Notes: generated from the letters alone by a model not told the origin. 64,000 bases of DNA from Pseudomonas brassicacearum (GCF_000585995.1 NZ_CP007410.1:3313430-3377429), one strand, 5' to 3'. Shown: positions 45,129 to 56,245, numbered from the stretch's first letter. A program made the numbers and translations.

Positions 45129-46526
45129 TCAGGATTGTTCGAGCCTCAAGGCATCGGCCAGCGCGCAGAGCGCTGTGTCCAGGTCGTCCGACCCGTTCAA
45201 GGCGTGAGTCAGGCGCATGTGTTGCGTATACAACCCCTGGAGACTGAACAGCTCGCCTGGAGCGATGACGATTCGCTGGGCAAGCAGACGCTGGAAAACC
45301 CGCCGCAGATCGACTGGACGCGATGATCGCATCCAGATCGTTGCGCCACCTTCGGGTGCGACCCATTGCACGCTGTCCCCGAGCCGTTCACGTAGCAATT
45401 GCGTTGCCGAAACCGCGCTTTCCCGCAGCAAACGCCGCAAAACCAGCAAGTGTTGATCGATCCGACCGTTGCTGTACAAACGGGCAATGGCTTTCTGGCG
45501 AATCGGCGACAAACGAAAGGCGCGCAATAGGAAATGCCGCTGCAATAGCAGGGTCAACTGACGCGACAACACATAACCATAGGGCGCCTCTGGGCCGATG
45601 GTTTTCTCGAACGTGGAGTAGACGATCAACCGATCCGGGTCGAGCAAATCCCGAAAAGGCACCACGCCTGCCTCGAAGGCCAAGTCGGCGTAGCTGTCGT
45701 TCTCCAGCACCCACGTGCCGTGCAGCGCCAGCAGGTGTGCCACGGCGTGCCGGTTGTGTTCAAGCATGAGCGTGCCCCTTGGCATGCTCAAGACCGAAGA
45801 CAACACCACCAGGCGCACCGTCTCGCTCACCAGCAGTTGCTCCAGCTGCTCGGTATTGATCTCCCCGTTGGCCCGCAACGGCAGCTCGATGACCCGGATT
45901 TCGGCGGCCTGCAGCAGGCGCAGGATGGTCCAGTCGCAGGGCGATTCGATCAGTACCGTGGCGCCCTTGAGCGCCAGCACGGCGATGAGGATTTCCAGGA
46001 CGCCGCGCAGATCGGCGCCGATATAGACGTCATCGGCGCTCCAGCAGCGGGAGGCAGAAGAGGTGTAGCGAGCGGCCAGTGCTGCACGCAGCTCCAACTC
46101 GCCCCAGGGTTGCGAGGGTGCCTGCGAGGACCGTGGGTACTGGCGCAACAGCTCGCGCTCGAGCAACAACAATGGGCTGTCCAGTGGCTGCATCGACGCC
46201 GGTTCATCTGCACTGAGCACCAGCATGCCCGGTCGCCGTACATTGACGTATAGGGTTTCGAGCAAATCATCACCGCCGTCCAGGGTGGCAACGCAAGGCA
46301 CCGGCAGCGCGTAGTAGCCGGACTTGGCGATCGAGTAGACCCGGCCTTCCTTTTCCAGCAACGAATACGCGTACTGGATGGTAGAAATCGACACATCCAG
46401 ACGTTCGGCCAACTGCCGCAGCGACGGCAGGCGCACTCGGGCATCAGCACCCAGCTCGTTGATCAGGGTCGTCAGGTATCGATAAACCGCCTGGTAGGCG
46501 AAGTCTGGTTCCCGGCAACTTTTCAT
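45129..46526 (-). CDS. MocR-type regulator (GntR winged helix plus aminotransferase domain)
   Basis: This 465-residue chimera has a GntR winged helix (residues ~8-75, L-P-S-L-R-Q-L-A-E-R-L-D-V-S-I-S-T-I-Q-Y) and a fold-I aminotransferase domain from about residue 110. The PLP lysine is K308 in S-T-F-E-K-T-I-G-P. MocR proteins sense PLP, GABA or amino-acid derivatives and usually control nearby genes. It begins 96 bp after the end of the unrecognised 490-residue gene on the same strand, so the pair may be one transcript with the regulator second. Confidence 0.9.
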   Translation of the reverse strand: MKSCREPDFAYQAVYRYLTTLINELGADARVRLPSLRQLAERLDVSISTIQYAYSLLEKEGRVYSIAKSGYYALPVPCVATLDGGDDLLETLYVNVRRPGMLVLSADEPASMQPLDSPLLLLERELLRQYPRSSQAPSQPWGELELRAALAARYTSSASRCWSADDVYIGADLRGVLEILIAVLALKGATVLIESPCDWTILRLLQAAEIRVIELPLRANGEINTEQLEQLLVSETVRLVVLSSVLSMPRGTLMLEHNRHAVAHLLALHGTWVLENDSYADLAFEAGVVPFRDLLDPDRLIVYSTFEKTIGPEAPYGYVLSRQLTLLLQRHFLLRAFRLSPIRQKAIARLYSNGRIDQHLLVLRRLLRESAVSATQLLRERLGDSVQWVAPEGGATIWMRSSRPVDLRRVFQRLLAQRIVIAPGELFSLQGLYTQHMRLTHALNGSDDLDTALCALADALRLEQS

Positions 46527-46622
46527 GGGGTCTGCCCAAAAAAACGGGCTATGAGCGACCCTGCCGGAACGCCGGGAACAACGGCCGGATACGGAGAGGA
46601 TGAATCCGCCAAACCGCGTTCC

Positions 46623-48095
46623 TCAGTGCCTTGCCGAGCGTTCGCACAGGCCATCGGCGCCCTGCCCGGCTTCTTCAGCGTCTACAGCTTGCGGCTCGAT
46701 CCCCGACACCGTGTCCTGGTCCGGCAGCGCAATGCTGGCCCGGTACAACTTGCCGAGCAGATCGATGGACAGGCCGCTGACGTCGATCATCCACTGCGCC
46801 ACCTGATCGGTAATGGGCGCGCCCTGCATGGCCTTGTGCAGATCCGGCAGCGCCACCAGCATGCCGGGGTGGCAGCAACGCAGGAAGTGTTCCAGGCCTG
46901 CACCTTGCGCCACGAAGGGGGCAAACAGCATGCACACCAGTTGCGTTTCGTTGAGCCCCAGGTTCTTCTGCGCTTCTATGGCGGCCTGGGCACGGCGCTC
47001 GGGGACGGTCGAAGGCGTGCCAAACAGCTCTCGAGTGTGCTGGCAGGCGTGCTCTGGCAGTTGCTTGCGATGCATGAGCATGATCGCCCGCTGTACGTAA
47101 TCCCCGTAGCCCGTTTCGTAGCTGCGCCCTTGCAGGTAACAGGCCTGCAATCCGTGCAAATGCGCTGACAGGAGAGGACTGACGTATTCGTTTTCGGGTG
47201 CCGATACAACGAGACTCTCGGTCTGTACCCGCAGGAACTCGTTGAAAAGCGGCCAGTTGGTTTCTTCCGAACGGTCGAGAAACAAGTCGTCGATACCAAT
47301 GTGACCTACTCGCCGGCATGCCTCGAAATGACCTTCGGGTTGCCATCCACAGAGGCGATCCTGGCCATAGAATGACTGGTAGGGATCGCTGCCCAGGGTA
47401 TCGAGTTGCGCAAAAAGACTGTCGAAGCCGCCCTTGTCGATGGCCAGGTCGATCTTGCGGGCCGCGCGGCGAAGCCCCGACATGAATTGTTTTTGCTGGC
47501 GCGGCGTCTCGCTGCTGACCAACGAATCCACCCCTGCCTCCCAGCGCGCCATATGCCGATAGAACTCCGCCATCGCCAGATAGCTGTCGTCGCCCACCTC
47601 CAAGGGACTGTCCGATGAGCGAAGATGCCCCAGCACCAGCATGTCTGTGCGGCAGGCCTCATGCCCGGCCACCGACAGCGGCTGGTTATGATTGAAGGGC
47701 AGCACTTCACGGTTGTCCGCCATCAGTAGCTCGACCCGGGGATCGTCGTAGACAAACAGCGCGCTGTAGCAACGATGGATGTTTTCCAGGGTCGACTGGG
47801 TGGTTTCGCTCAGGCGCGGTGTGGCGACACGCAAGTCGAAGGTCACCGGATGCCTGCCAGCGATGCTTAATTGCGCGGCCCGCAAGGCCGTCAGCACGTA
47901 AAAGCTGTCCCGACTGCCGTTCTGGACCGTCAGCACGCGATAATCGCCAATCCGCTCAATGCCTCCGGCGGCGACAATTAAACGCTGGATCAAAAGCTGC
48001 AACGCGGTACGCTCTGCCCGGGAATAAAAACCCAACAGTCGTTGCAATATCTGTTGATACACGTGAGTCATTGCCTGCTCGTGAATTGCACTCAT
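46623..48095 (-). CDS. Unrecognised 490-residue protein next to a MocR regulator
   Basis: I do not recognise this 490-residue soluble protein. It has no signal peptide or clear membrane helix. Visible features are an N-terminal helical region (A-L-Q-L-L-I-Q-R-L-I-V-A-A-G-G), a segment F-D-L-R-V-A-T-P-R-L, a middle W-x-x-G-V-D-S-L and a late G-R-S-Y-E-T-G-Y-G-D-Y. The C-terminal third is helix-rich and ends with an Asp/Glu/Ala-rich tail. The start at 48095 has AGG eight bases upstream; 48101 is an alternative. It lies upstream of a MocR regulator, so its substrate or signal may be an amino acid or amine. Confidence 0.75.
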   Translation of the reverse strand: MSAIHEQAMTHVYQQILQRLLGFYSRAERTALQLLIQRLIVAAGGIERIGDYRVLTVQNGSRDSFYVLTALRAAQLSIAGRHPVTFDLRVATPRLSETTQSTLENIHRCYSALFVYDDPRVELLMADNREVLPFNHNQPLSVAGHEACRTDMLVLGHLRSSDSPLEVGDDSYLAMAEFYRHMARWEAGVDSLVSSETPRQQKQFMSGLRRAARKIDLAIDKGGFDSLFAQLDTLGSDPYQSFYGQDRLCGWQPEGHFEACRRVGHIGIDDLFLDRSEETNWPLFNEFLRVQTESLVVSAPENEYVSPLLSAHLHGLQACYLQGRSYETGYGDYVQRAIMLMHRKQLPEHACQHTRELFGTPSTVPERRAQAAIEAQKNLGLNETQLVCMLFAPFVAQGAGLEHFLRCCHPGMLVALPDLHKAMQGAPITDQVAQWMIDVSGLSIDLLGKLYRASIALPDQDTVSGIEPQAVDAEEAGQGADGLCERSARH

Positions 48096-48787
48096 AGCCA
48101 TTTACCTGGAATTCGAATATCGGCGTCGCACCCGCACCAATGTGATCGTGCGACGTGTAGATCTGAATGAAGTGTTCTAGTACTGCAGAGAGTATTAGCA
48201 ATACGCTCAAGCATTGCTTGTCGTAATTATTTGATACATACGTTGGGTGCCGGCCCGCTCCATTTCAGGATCGCCCTGAACACCGCTAAATCATTGGCTT
48301 TCGCCGATTCGGCGGCACGTCCTAGGAGAATTCCGACAACGTCCCACAGACAATGAGTACGAGAAATAAAGAACAAGCCGATCTTTAATTGACCGCCTGC
48401 CTCACCCTGTTTTCCCCATAGTCGATAGATAGCCTTATACCAAGTAACGCTTGAAGCGCCTTGATTAGGCAGTGAAGGCTCGAAACCTTCGAAAAAGTTA
48501 CACCGCGCCACGCCTTCTTCCTTGAGATGGAAATCAGCGTTCAATTATCAGGACTTAAACAATGATTAGAAGATACAGATTAGGGACAAAAACCAGTTCA
48601 GATGTCGACGGGCAAACAGATTCGGTTCTGTTTGCCCGCCAATAGGGGCAGCCCGCACAAGGGCTGGCTTGCCGGGCGCGAGCGCGCCATGGTCAGGCGA
48701 GAGGTGTAGCAATCATGGCAAAAGGGAAGCCGGTCCAGCCGAAGGCAGCGCAAGAGCCCGGACAATGACTCTTGCGCAAGACAGGTA
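48096..48787. other. Gene-poor 690-bp stretch with a perfect hairpin
   Basis: This region is more AT-rich than the flanks, especially 48170-48600. Open frames here lack ribosome sites and resemble no known protein. The one clear structure is the hairpin at 48609-48638. It contains the promoter of the leftward 490-residue gene. It may be a decayed gene or a small-RNA locus; neither is shown. Confidence 0.5.
48609..48638. other. Perfect 12-bp stem hairpin
   Basis: CGGGCAAACAGA and TCTGTTTGCCCG are perfect complements around a TTCGGT loop. It lies 150 bp past the end of the MDR oxidoreductase gene. There is no T-run on either side, so it is not a classical terminator; it could be the core of a small RNA or a protein site. 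Confidence 0.5.
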
Positions 48788-49813
48788 TCAGGAAGGATCG
48801 ACGACCTGAAGGGCAACGCGCTCACGGCAAGGGCATTCGCCCATGTAACGGTGAGCCTCGACAAACTCGGAGAATGGAAACACCCGGGTCTTGAGTGGCA
48901 CCACCACGCGATCGGCGGTCAGTTGATTGATATCACGCAATGCCCGCTGCAAAGCCACTTGGTCCTGGACAATGCCCAGTTCCGGCTTGCCGGTGAAGTT
49001 GCCGATGCAGTGCACAAAGAACTGAATGTTCTTCTGGAACGCCGCACATGCCGGAAACGGTGTCTGGTTGCCGCCCTGCAGGCCATACAACACCAGGCTG
49101 CCTCGCGGCGCCAGCACATCGCCGAGCAGCGACATCTGCGGCCCGCCAAGGCCATCGAACACCACATCGACGCCACGGTTGTCGGTGAGCTTGTTGATTT
49201 GCATCAGCAAGTCCTGCTCTTCGGTGACGATGACTTTTTCCGCGCCCAGCGACAGCAGGTACTCACGCTCGTCAGCCGTCTTGGTGGCCGCGATCACCCG
49301 TACACCCAGGGCCTTGCCCAGTTGCACGAAGGAAGGACCGGCACAATGGCTGGCATCGGTCACCAGGGCAAATTGCCCGGGCTTGACCCGCGCCAGGTCC
49401 ATGTAGGCGAAATAAGCGATCAGCAGCGGTGTGTAGTGCACCGAAGCTTCGATCGGGGTGAGCACGTCGGGATAACGGGTCAGGGCGGTGCGCGGCAGCA
49501 CAATGACCTCGCCGTACACCGGATAATCGTTCGGGCTCTCGGCGGGGAAGCTGGCGACCTTGTCGCCCACGGCCAAATCATCGACACCGTCGCCGACGGC
49601 CGTCACCACGCCGGCCATTTCATGGCCCAGGCCTGAAGGCAGGCGAGCTTGGGACGACGCCAGGTTCTGGCGCCACAGGGTGTCGTACCAACTGATGCCG
49701 ATCGCTTCGACACGGACCTGCACTTCTCCTGGCGCAGGAAGAGCCGCCGCATGCTCTTCGCATTTGAGCACCTCGGCACCGCCAAACTTGTGAAAACGGA
49801 TCGTGCGGGACAT
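48788..49813 (-). CDS. MDR-superfamily oxidoreductase (quinone reductase-like)
   Basis: This 341-residue medium-chain dehydrogenase/reductase is of the quinone oxidoreductase type. The N-terminal GroES-like domain has G-H-E-M-A-G-V-V, and the Rossmann domain has G-A-E-K-V-I-V and the V-F-D-G-L-G-G-P sequence. The cysteine/histidine zinc ligands of alcohol dehydrogenases are absent, so it should be NADPH-dependent and zinc-free. ATG 49813 has GAGG seven bases before it; the longer opening at 49846 lacks one. It is divergent from a LysR gene with 245 bp between starts. Confidence 0.88.
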   Translation of the reverse strand: MSRTIRFHKFGGAEVLKCEEHAAALPAPGEVQVRVEAIGISWYDTLWRQNLASSQARLPSGLGHEMAGVVTAVGDGVDDLAVGDKVASFPAESPNDYPVYGEVIVLPRTALTRYPDVLTPIEASVHYTPLLIAYFAYMDLARVKPGQFALVTDASHCAGPSFVQLGKALGVRVIAATKTADEREYLLSLGAEKVIVTEEQDLLMQINKLTDNRGVDVVFDGLGGPQMSLLGDVLAPRGSLVLYGLQGGNQTPFPACAAFQKNIQFFVHCIGNFTGKPELGIVQDQVALQRALRDINQLTADRVVVPLKTRVFPFSEFVEAHRYMGECPCRERVALQVVDPS

Positions 49814-50058
49814 CGCAAACCTCGTCAAAGTAACCTCTAATGCCATGAACTCTATCCGGGCTTTGTACCCAAGACCATCAGTGGCTATTAATAGTCGACA
49901 TGCCTGTCATTGATTCCGCAGCAAAAAATCGGATCCGTCCTGTAGGAAAATTCAAATTAGCCGGTGCAGAGTACCAGCCTTTCCCCGTAAGATTCATGCC
50001 GGTCATTGTTCCCATATGGCCGCTGACGTCAAGCTTGCTGAACCTGCCAGGACCCCAG

Positions 50059-50973
50059 ATGAATCGTAATGACCTGCGTCGTGTCGACCTGAACCTGTTG
50101 ATCGTGTTCGAAACATTGATGCATGAGCGCAGCGTGACCCGCGCTGCCGAGAAACTGTTTCTCGGCCAGCCAGCCATCAGCGCCGCGTTGTCGCGCCTGC
50201 GCAGCCTGTTCGATGACCCGTTGTTCGTGCGTACCGGTCGCAGCATGGAGCCTTCGGCCCGGGCGGTCGAGATCTTCGCCCTGCTCTCCCCGGCCCTGGA
50301 TTCGATTTCCACGGCGGTCAGCCGGGCGGCGGAATTCGACCCGGCCACCAGCACCTCGGTGTTCCGCATCGGCCTGTCGGACGATGCCGAGTTCGCCCTG
50401 CTGCCCATGCTGCTCAAGCGCCTGCGGGCGGAAGCACCAGGCATCGTGCTGGTGGTGCGTCGGGTCAACTACATTCTGATGCCAGGGTTGCTGGCCTCCG
50501 GGGAAATCTCCATCGGTGTCAGCTACACCGAAGATCTGCCGGCCAACGCCAAGCGCAAAGTCTTGCGGCGCAGTATGCCCAAAGTGCTGCGGGCTGACAC
50601 GGCCCCAGGACGGCTGACCCTGGACGAATTCTGCGCCCGCCCCCATGCACTGGTGTCCTTCGCTGGGGACTTGAGCGGTTTTATCGACGAAGAGCTGGAA
50701 AAACTCGATCGCAAGCGCCATGTGGTCTTGGCCGTGCCGCAGTTCAATGGCCTGAGCACGCTGCTGGCGGGCACTGACATCATCGCCATCGTGCCCGACT
50801 ACACTGCCGACGCACTGACCGCCGCCGGTGGTGTACGCGCCGAAGACCCACCGCTTCCGGTGCGTAGCTTTGAGCTGCACATGGCCTGGCGCGGGTCCCA
50901 GGATAACGACCCTGGGGAGCGCTGGTTGCGTTCGCGGATTCAGATGTTTTTTGGGGACCCGGACAGTCTCTGA
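50059..50973 (+). CDS. LysR-family transcriptional regulator
   Basis: This 304-residue regulator has an N-terminal helix-turn-helix (S-V-T-R-A-A-E-K-L-F-L-G-Q-P-A-I-S-A-A-L-S-R-L), then P-L-F-V-R-T and an effector domain from about residue 95. The ATG at 50059 (M-N-R-N-D-L) with AGGA six bases upstream is chosen; the frame continues upstream without a better site. It is divergent from the MDR oxidoreductase and probably regulates it. The effector is unknown; electrophile or quinone stress is a reasonable guess from the target. Confidence 0.9.
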   Translation: MNRNDLRRVDLNLLIVFETLMHERSVTRAAEKLFLGQPAISAALSRLRSLFDDPLFVRTGRSMEPSARAVEIFALLSPALDSISTAVSRAAEFDPATSTSVFRIGLSDDAEFALLPMLLKRLRAEAPGIVLVVRRVNYILMPGLLASGEISIGVSYTEDLPANAKRKVLRRSMPKVLRADTAPGRLTLDEFCARPHALVSFAGDLSGFIDEELEKLDRKRHVVLAVPQFNGLSTLLAGTDIIAIVPDYTADALTAAGGVRAEDPPLPVRSFELHMAWRGSQDNDPGERWLRSRIQMFFGDPDSL

Positions 50974-51117
50974 AAGGCTTTGCCGAATCCCCGCTACAGG
51001 CCCGTACTACCTGGCTTAGCAGTAACTTAAGCACAGGGCCTCTAACTAACTCCAAAATCGCTGTCCCGTAAAGTGGGTTGAAATCTGGGTTTCTAGTCGA
51101 AAATCGAGAGGCGCGTC

Positions 51118-51558
51118 ATGGAGTTCGTGGTTCATAGCTATTGCCTCAAAGGCGCACGCCAGGAGCCTTTGCTGCCTCCTGTCAGCGTGACACCGGCCTC
51201 GTTGACCTTGACGGTCGCCGAGCTGATTCGCCTGGCTGTTGCCGAGCAAATCGCCGCGCTGTCGATCCGACACTGCGAGGAACAAGTGTCGGTACGTGAA
51301 GTGCTCGACCGCCAATACCTGAGCGAGCGGGAGATTCTTCAGCAAGCCAGCGAAGGCGCGGTTGTCATGCCTCAGGCCAGCGCGTCCCCAGACCTGGATG
51401 TCGGCGTTCAGGTCGAGCGAGCCTTGAACGGTTTTGAAGCTCGTGCATTTCGCGTTCTGCACAATGGCGTCATGTTGCAAAGACTCGATGAGTCAATCGA
51501 ATTGAGTCCTCCTTCCACGCTCGCGTTTATCCGCCTGGTGCCGCTGATTGGCGGTTGA
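51118..51558 (+). CDS. 146-residue protein with ubiquitin/MoaD-like ends and C-terminal Gly-Gly
   Basis: I do not recognise a named family. The N-terminus (E-F-V-V-H-S-Y-C-L-K-G, then L-T-V-A-E-L-I-R-L-A-V) resembles the first strand and helix of a beta-grasp fold. The C-terminus (F-R-V-L-H-N-G-V-M-L, then L-A-F-I-R-L-V-P-L-I-G-G) resembles the end of MoaD/ThiS, finishing exactly in Gly-Gly. About 50 residues, likely an insertion or helix, separate the halves. AGAGG precedes the ATG. The DUF4132-like gene follows after 30 bp in the same direction, so the two are probably one operon. Confidence 0.7.
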   Translation: MEFVVHSYCLKGARQEPLLPPVSVTPASLTLTVAELIRLAVAEQIAALSIRHCEEQVSVREVLDRQYLSEREILQQASEGAVVMPQASASPDLDVGVQVERALNGFEARAFRVLHNGVMLQRLDESIELSPPSTLAFIRLVPLIGG

Positions 51559-51588
51559 CCCTCGACGCTTACTTCCTCGGATACCCTC

Positions 51589-54513
51589 ATGCAATCACGC
51601 CGTCCTGTGCCCGAACAAGCCACGCGCCTCGCTGCGCTGCGAGCATTCTGTGATAAAGCGCTGGATGACTATCCCGAGCTCAGCCGATATGACGAATTCG
51701 AACCCGATTTCTGGGACGGCATCGACTTCCTGCGCATCGCCAATGACTGGGTCAGGCAGCATCCCGAGGATGGCCCCAAGGCACTGGCCGATGGCCTTGT
51801 GTTCCCGACCGTTTGGGACGATCTGGAAGACCGTCGCGATCAACAGCGTTATGGCCTGCAATATCGACTCTGCGATGCGTGGATCACGGCTCACCCGGAC
51901 GCCTATGGGCTGGAGCAGATCGGCGCGCGACTGCAGCACATGCTGCAATTTGCCTTCGAGGACAGCGACTATCCATTGCCCACTGACGAAGATGGCCCGG
52001 CCTATTACCGACGAAGACCGGAACAGGCCTGGGCTTTCCCTGACGTTCAGGCCTGCATCAATCGCCTGAGTAATTACCCGTCCACTCCGGTCTGGCAGGT
52101 CTTCGCCGAATGGTTGCTGGACGGCAGCTGGAACCGCGTACAGCCGCCTTCCCCGCCTGATGACGAAAGGACAATCGCCGACGCATATATCTACGTGCAC
52201 AAAGACATCAAACGCATCGCCTTGGGCCTGCAGGAAGCGGGCCGCCTCGATTACCCTCGCTTCGTCCGGGCGGCCGATACCTGGGGCCGCGCCATGATGT
52301 TCTACTCAGACGACAGCGGGCTGTACAGCGATGATGTGGACCTGGATCGATACACCGATGAAGCGTTCGACGAGGACGATTCAAACGACGAGGAACCGCA
52401 AGACGAAGCCGTCGATAATGAGTCGTCCCAGGGCGATGAGGCGTCCACTGAAGACCCCGTTGCAGTGCCTGCTGAACTGGTGAACTTCACCGTTCGTTAT
52501 GTCGAGGACGCCCTGGCTGGATTGCCCGATAACGCCGCGAAGCTGGCGGACACTTTCCGCTCGGTCGAGGTGTATCAGGTCCGCTGGTTGCTGCAGGCCT
52601 TGGCGGTAATCGATCGACTGGGAGTGACGCCGGATGACTTTGACAGCTTCGGCGATACGGCCGCAGTGCTCCAATGCTTCCTGCTGCTTCAGGATTTGCC
52701 AAAAAACCAATCGACAGAGCTGCTCGCGGCGCTGACCGGCTTCTCGAGAAATACCCTGCTGACCGCCCTGCCCTATACCGGACAAGCCAGCCGAGTGGTA
52801 CTCGACGCGCTCGGTTGGAGTGATCTGCAAGCCTTCCAACGTGAATACCTCAACATTGCCCTGGCACCTCGCTCTGGCTGGGGCACCGACCTGCCCAATA
52901 CGCTGGATGAAACCGTCGGTGTGGTGGACCGCTACCTGCTGGACAAGGCGCTGGCCGAGGCCGACCCAGACCACCTGCGCGAGTACCTGGCTGCACTCGA
53001 ACCCTCGCACTGGGCGTTTCCCGAGACGCGCGTGCTGCTCGATGCCTACCGGGGCATCGGTCGACCGGCGCTGGAAAAGAAATTGGCCCGCCACGCACAG
53101 CCGGCCATGCGCATCTATGGCGTACTGCCCGTCATGGATTCGGACGACGTACGCCAGCGTTATCTGACGCTCAAGAAACTGCACAAAGAGGTGCGTAAAT
53201 ACGGCCCTCAACGACAGGCCAATTCCCACGCAGCGGTGCAGGCAGGCCTGGAAAACCTGGCGCGTGTCGCCGGTTACCCCTCGGCGATTCGCCTGGAATG
53301 GGCCATGGAATCGGAGATCGCCGAATCCGCCCTGACGGCCGCCACTATCGACGGCTATGACGTCAGGCTGGTGATCGACGGCTTGTCGCCCACGCTGCAC
53401 ATCTGCAAAGCCGCAAAGACGCTCAAGACCGCACCGCCTGCGATTCGCAAGAGCCCAGACTTCGTCGCCCTCAAAACGCAGCAGACCCAGCTCAAGGAAC
53501 AGATCGCACGCTTCTGCCGCACCCTGGAAGCGATGATGAGCAGCGGCGAAACCCTGGCCCTGGACGACCTGAAGCCGCTGTTGAAAATGCCCGCGGTTCG
53601 CCTGCTGCTGGAACAACTGATCGTGCAGGCCGACGACGTGGTGCTGGGCTGGCTCGATGCCGCGACGCTGACGGTGACTGACCTTGAAGGCCGCCAACAC
53701 GTCGCTGAAAAGCACCTGCGTATTGCCCACCCTTTTCATCTGTTCACCGCAGGACAACTGTCGGCCTGGCAGATAGACGTGGTGAGCCATCGCCGCGTGC
53801 AGCCGTTCAAACAGGCCTTTCGCGAGCTGTACCTGCTGACACCGGCCGAACGAGACAGCGGCCTGTGGTCCAATCGATTTGCCGGCCACCGCCTGAAAGG
53901 CAAAGTAGCCGCCCGGTTGCTGCAGGTCCGCAACTGGTCGACCTCAAGCGTCGAGGACATCTATTACGAGAGCAAAGAGCACGGCATCTACGCCATGTTC
54001 AACTTTCTGGATACCGGCCATTACCTTTCGGAAACAGAACACTTTACCTTCGACACGATTGCCTTCTACCGCGACCAGCAAGCCATTCCCCTCGAGCAAG
54101 TACCGCCGCTGCTGTTCTCTGAAATCATGCGTGACGCCGATTTGCTGGTCTCCGTGGCCCACGCCGCTGACGGCTACAACACCAGCAACGAAACCCTGCA
54201 ACGGCGCGCCGAACTGGTCGGCGAATTGATTCAAGGGCTAGGTTTGCAGAACGTTAAATGTGAAGGGCATTTTCTGCACATCATCGGCCAGCGTGCGAAC
54301 TACCGCATTCATCTGGGCAGCGCAGCCATCCATATCGAGCCCGGCCACTACCTGTGCATCGTGCCCGCAGGCAGCGGCGTCACGGACTTCTACCTGCCCT
54401 TCGCCGACACCGATAAGAAAATGGCCGAGGTGCTGAGCAAGATGTTCCTATTGCTGGACGACATGAACATCACCGACAGCCTGATACTGGAGCAGATACA
54501 ACGCGGTAGCTGA
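51589..54513 (+). CDS. DUF4132-like large protein
   Basis: This 974-residue soluble protein has about 240 helical residues, an acidic low-complexity linker (about 250-305, D/E/S-rich), a long alpha-helical repeat-like middle and a C-terminal region. That region carries R-V-Q-P-F-K-Q-A-F-R-E-L-Y and N-R-F-A-G-H-R-L, the pattern of DUF4132 (MolR-type) proteins. DUF4132 is of unknown function; in E. coli related genes lie with WGR-domain proteins. Here it is paired with a 146-residue protein ending in Gly-Gly. No catalytic motif could be read. A hairpin follows the stop. Confidence 0.75.
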   Translation: MQSRRPVPEQATRLAALRAFCDKALDDYPELSRYDEFEPDFWDGIDFLRIANDWVRQHPEDGPKALADGLVFPTVWDDLEDRRDQQRYGLQYRLCDAWITAHPDAYGLEQIGARLQHMLQFAFEDSDYPLPTDEDGPAYYRRRPEQAWAFPDVQACINRLSNYPSTPVWQVFAEWLLDGSWNRVQPPSPPDDERTIADAYIYVHKDIKRIALGLQEAGRLDYPRFVRAADTWGRAMMFYSDDSGLYSDDVDLDRYTDEAFDEDDSNDEEPQDEAVDNESSQGDEASTEDPVAVPAELVNFTVRYVEDALAGLPDNAAKLADTFRSVEVYQVRWLLQALAVIDRLGVTPDDFDSFGDTAAVLQCFLLLQDLPKNQSTELLAALTGFSRNTLLTALPYTGQASRVVLDALGWSDLQAFQREYLNIALAPRSGWGTDLPNTLDETVGVVDRYLLDKALAEADPDHLREYLAALEPSHWAFPETRVLLDAYRGIGRPALEKKLARHAQPAMRIYGVLPVMDSDDVRQRYLTLKKLHKEVRKYGPQRQANSHAAVQAGLENLARVAGYPSAIRLEWAMESEIAESALTAATIDGYDVRLVIDGLSPTLHICKAAKTLKTAPPAIRKSPDFVALKTQQTQLKEQIARFCRTLEAMMSSGETLALDDLKPLLKMPAVRLLLEQLIVQADDVVLGWLDAATLTVTDLEGRQHVAEKHLRIAHPFHLFTAGQLSAWQIDVVSHRRVQPFKQAFRELYLLTPAERDSGLWSNRFAGHRLKGKVAARLLQVRNWSTSSVEDIYYESKEHGIYAMFNFLDTGHYLSETEHFTFDTIAFYRDQQAIPLEQVPPLLFSEIMRDADLLVSVAHAADGYNTSNETLQRRAELVGELIQGLGLQNVKCEGHFLHIIGQRANYRIHLGSAAIHIEPGHYLCIVPAGSGVTDFYLPFADTDKKMAEVLSKMFLLLDDMNITDSLILEQIQRGS

Positions 54514-54516
54514 GAT

Positions 54517-54550
54517 GAGGGCATCCCCTGCTTGCGAAGAAGATGCCCTC
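54517..54550. terminator. Hairpin between the convergent DUF4132-like and porin genes
   Basis: GAGGGCATC and GATGCCCTC pair along 9 bp with a 16-base loop, 3 bp after the DUF4132-like stop and 6 bp before the porin stop. It may end transcripts from both sides, though T-runs are short. Confidence 0.55.
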
Positions 54551-54556
54551 AACCAT

Positions 54557-56140
<1,584 letters not shown>

Positions 56141-56245
56141 TTATTTTTTTGTTCCCGCGACTGCCTTCTTCTCGTGGTTTCTGAATTGTCAGACTCCACG
56201 AAAAAAAGGATGCCTCATCGCAAATACACTGCTACATTTGGCGAT

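Noticed and set aside
48227..48544. 105-residue minus-strand frame in the gene-poor stretch
   Set aside because: It begins at a TTG with no ribosome site, resembles nothing known and has an odd composition. Kept only as part of the unassigned region.
48598..48864. 88-residue minus-strand frame
   Set aside because: It overlaps the end of the MDR oxidoreductase gene in another frame and lacks a ribosome site.
52381..53889. 502-residue minus-strand frame opposite the DUF4132-like gene
   Set aside because: Antisense shadow. The plus-strand gene has better codon pattern, operon context and family motifs.
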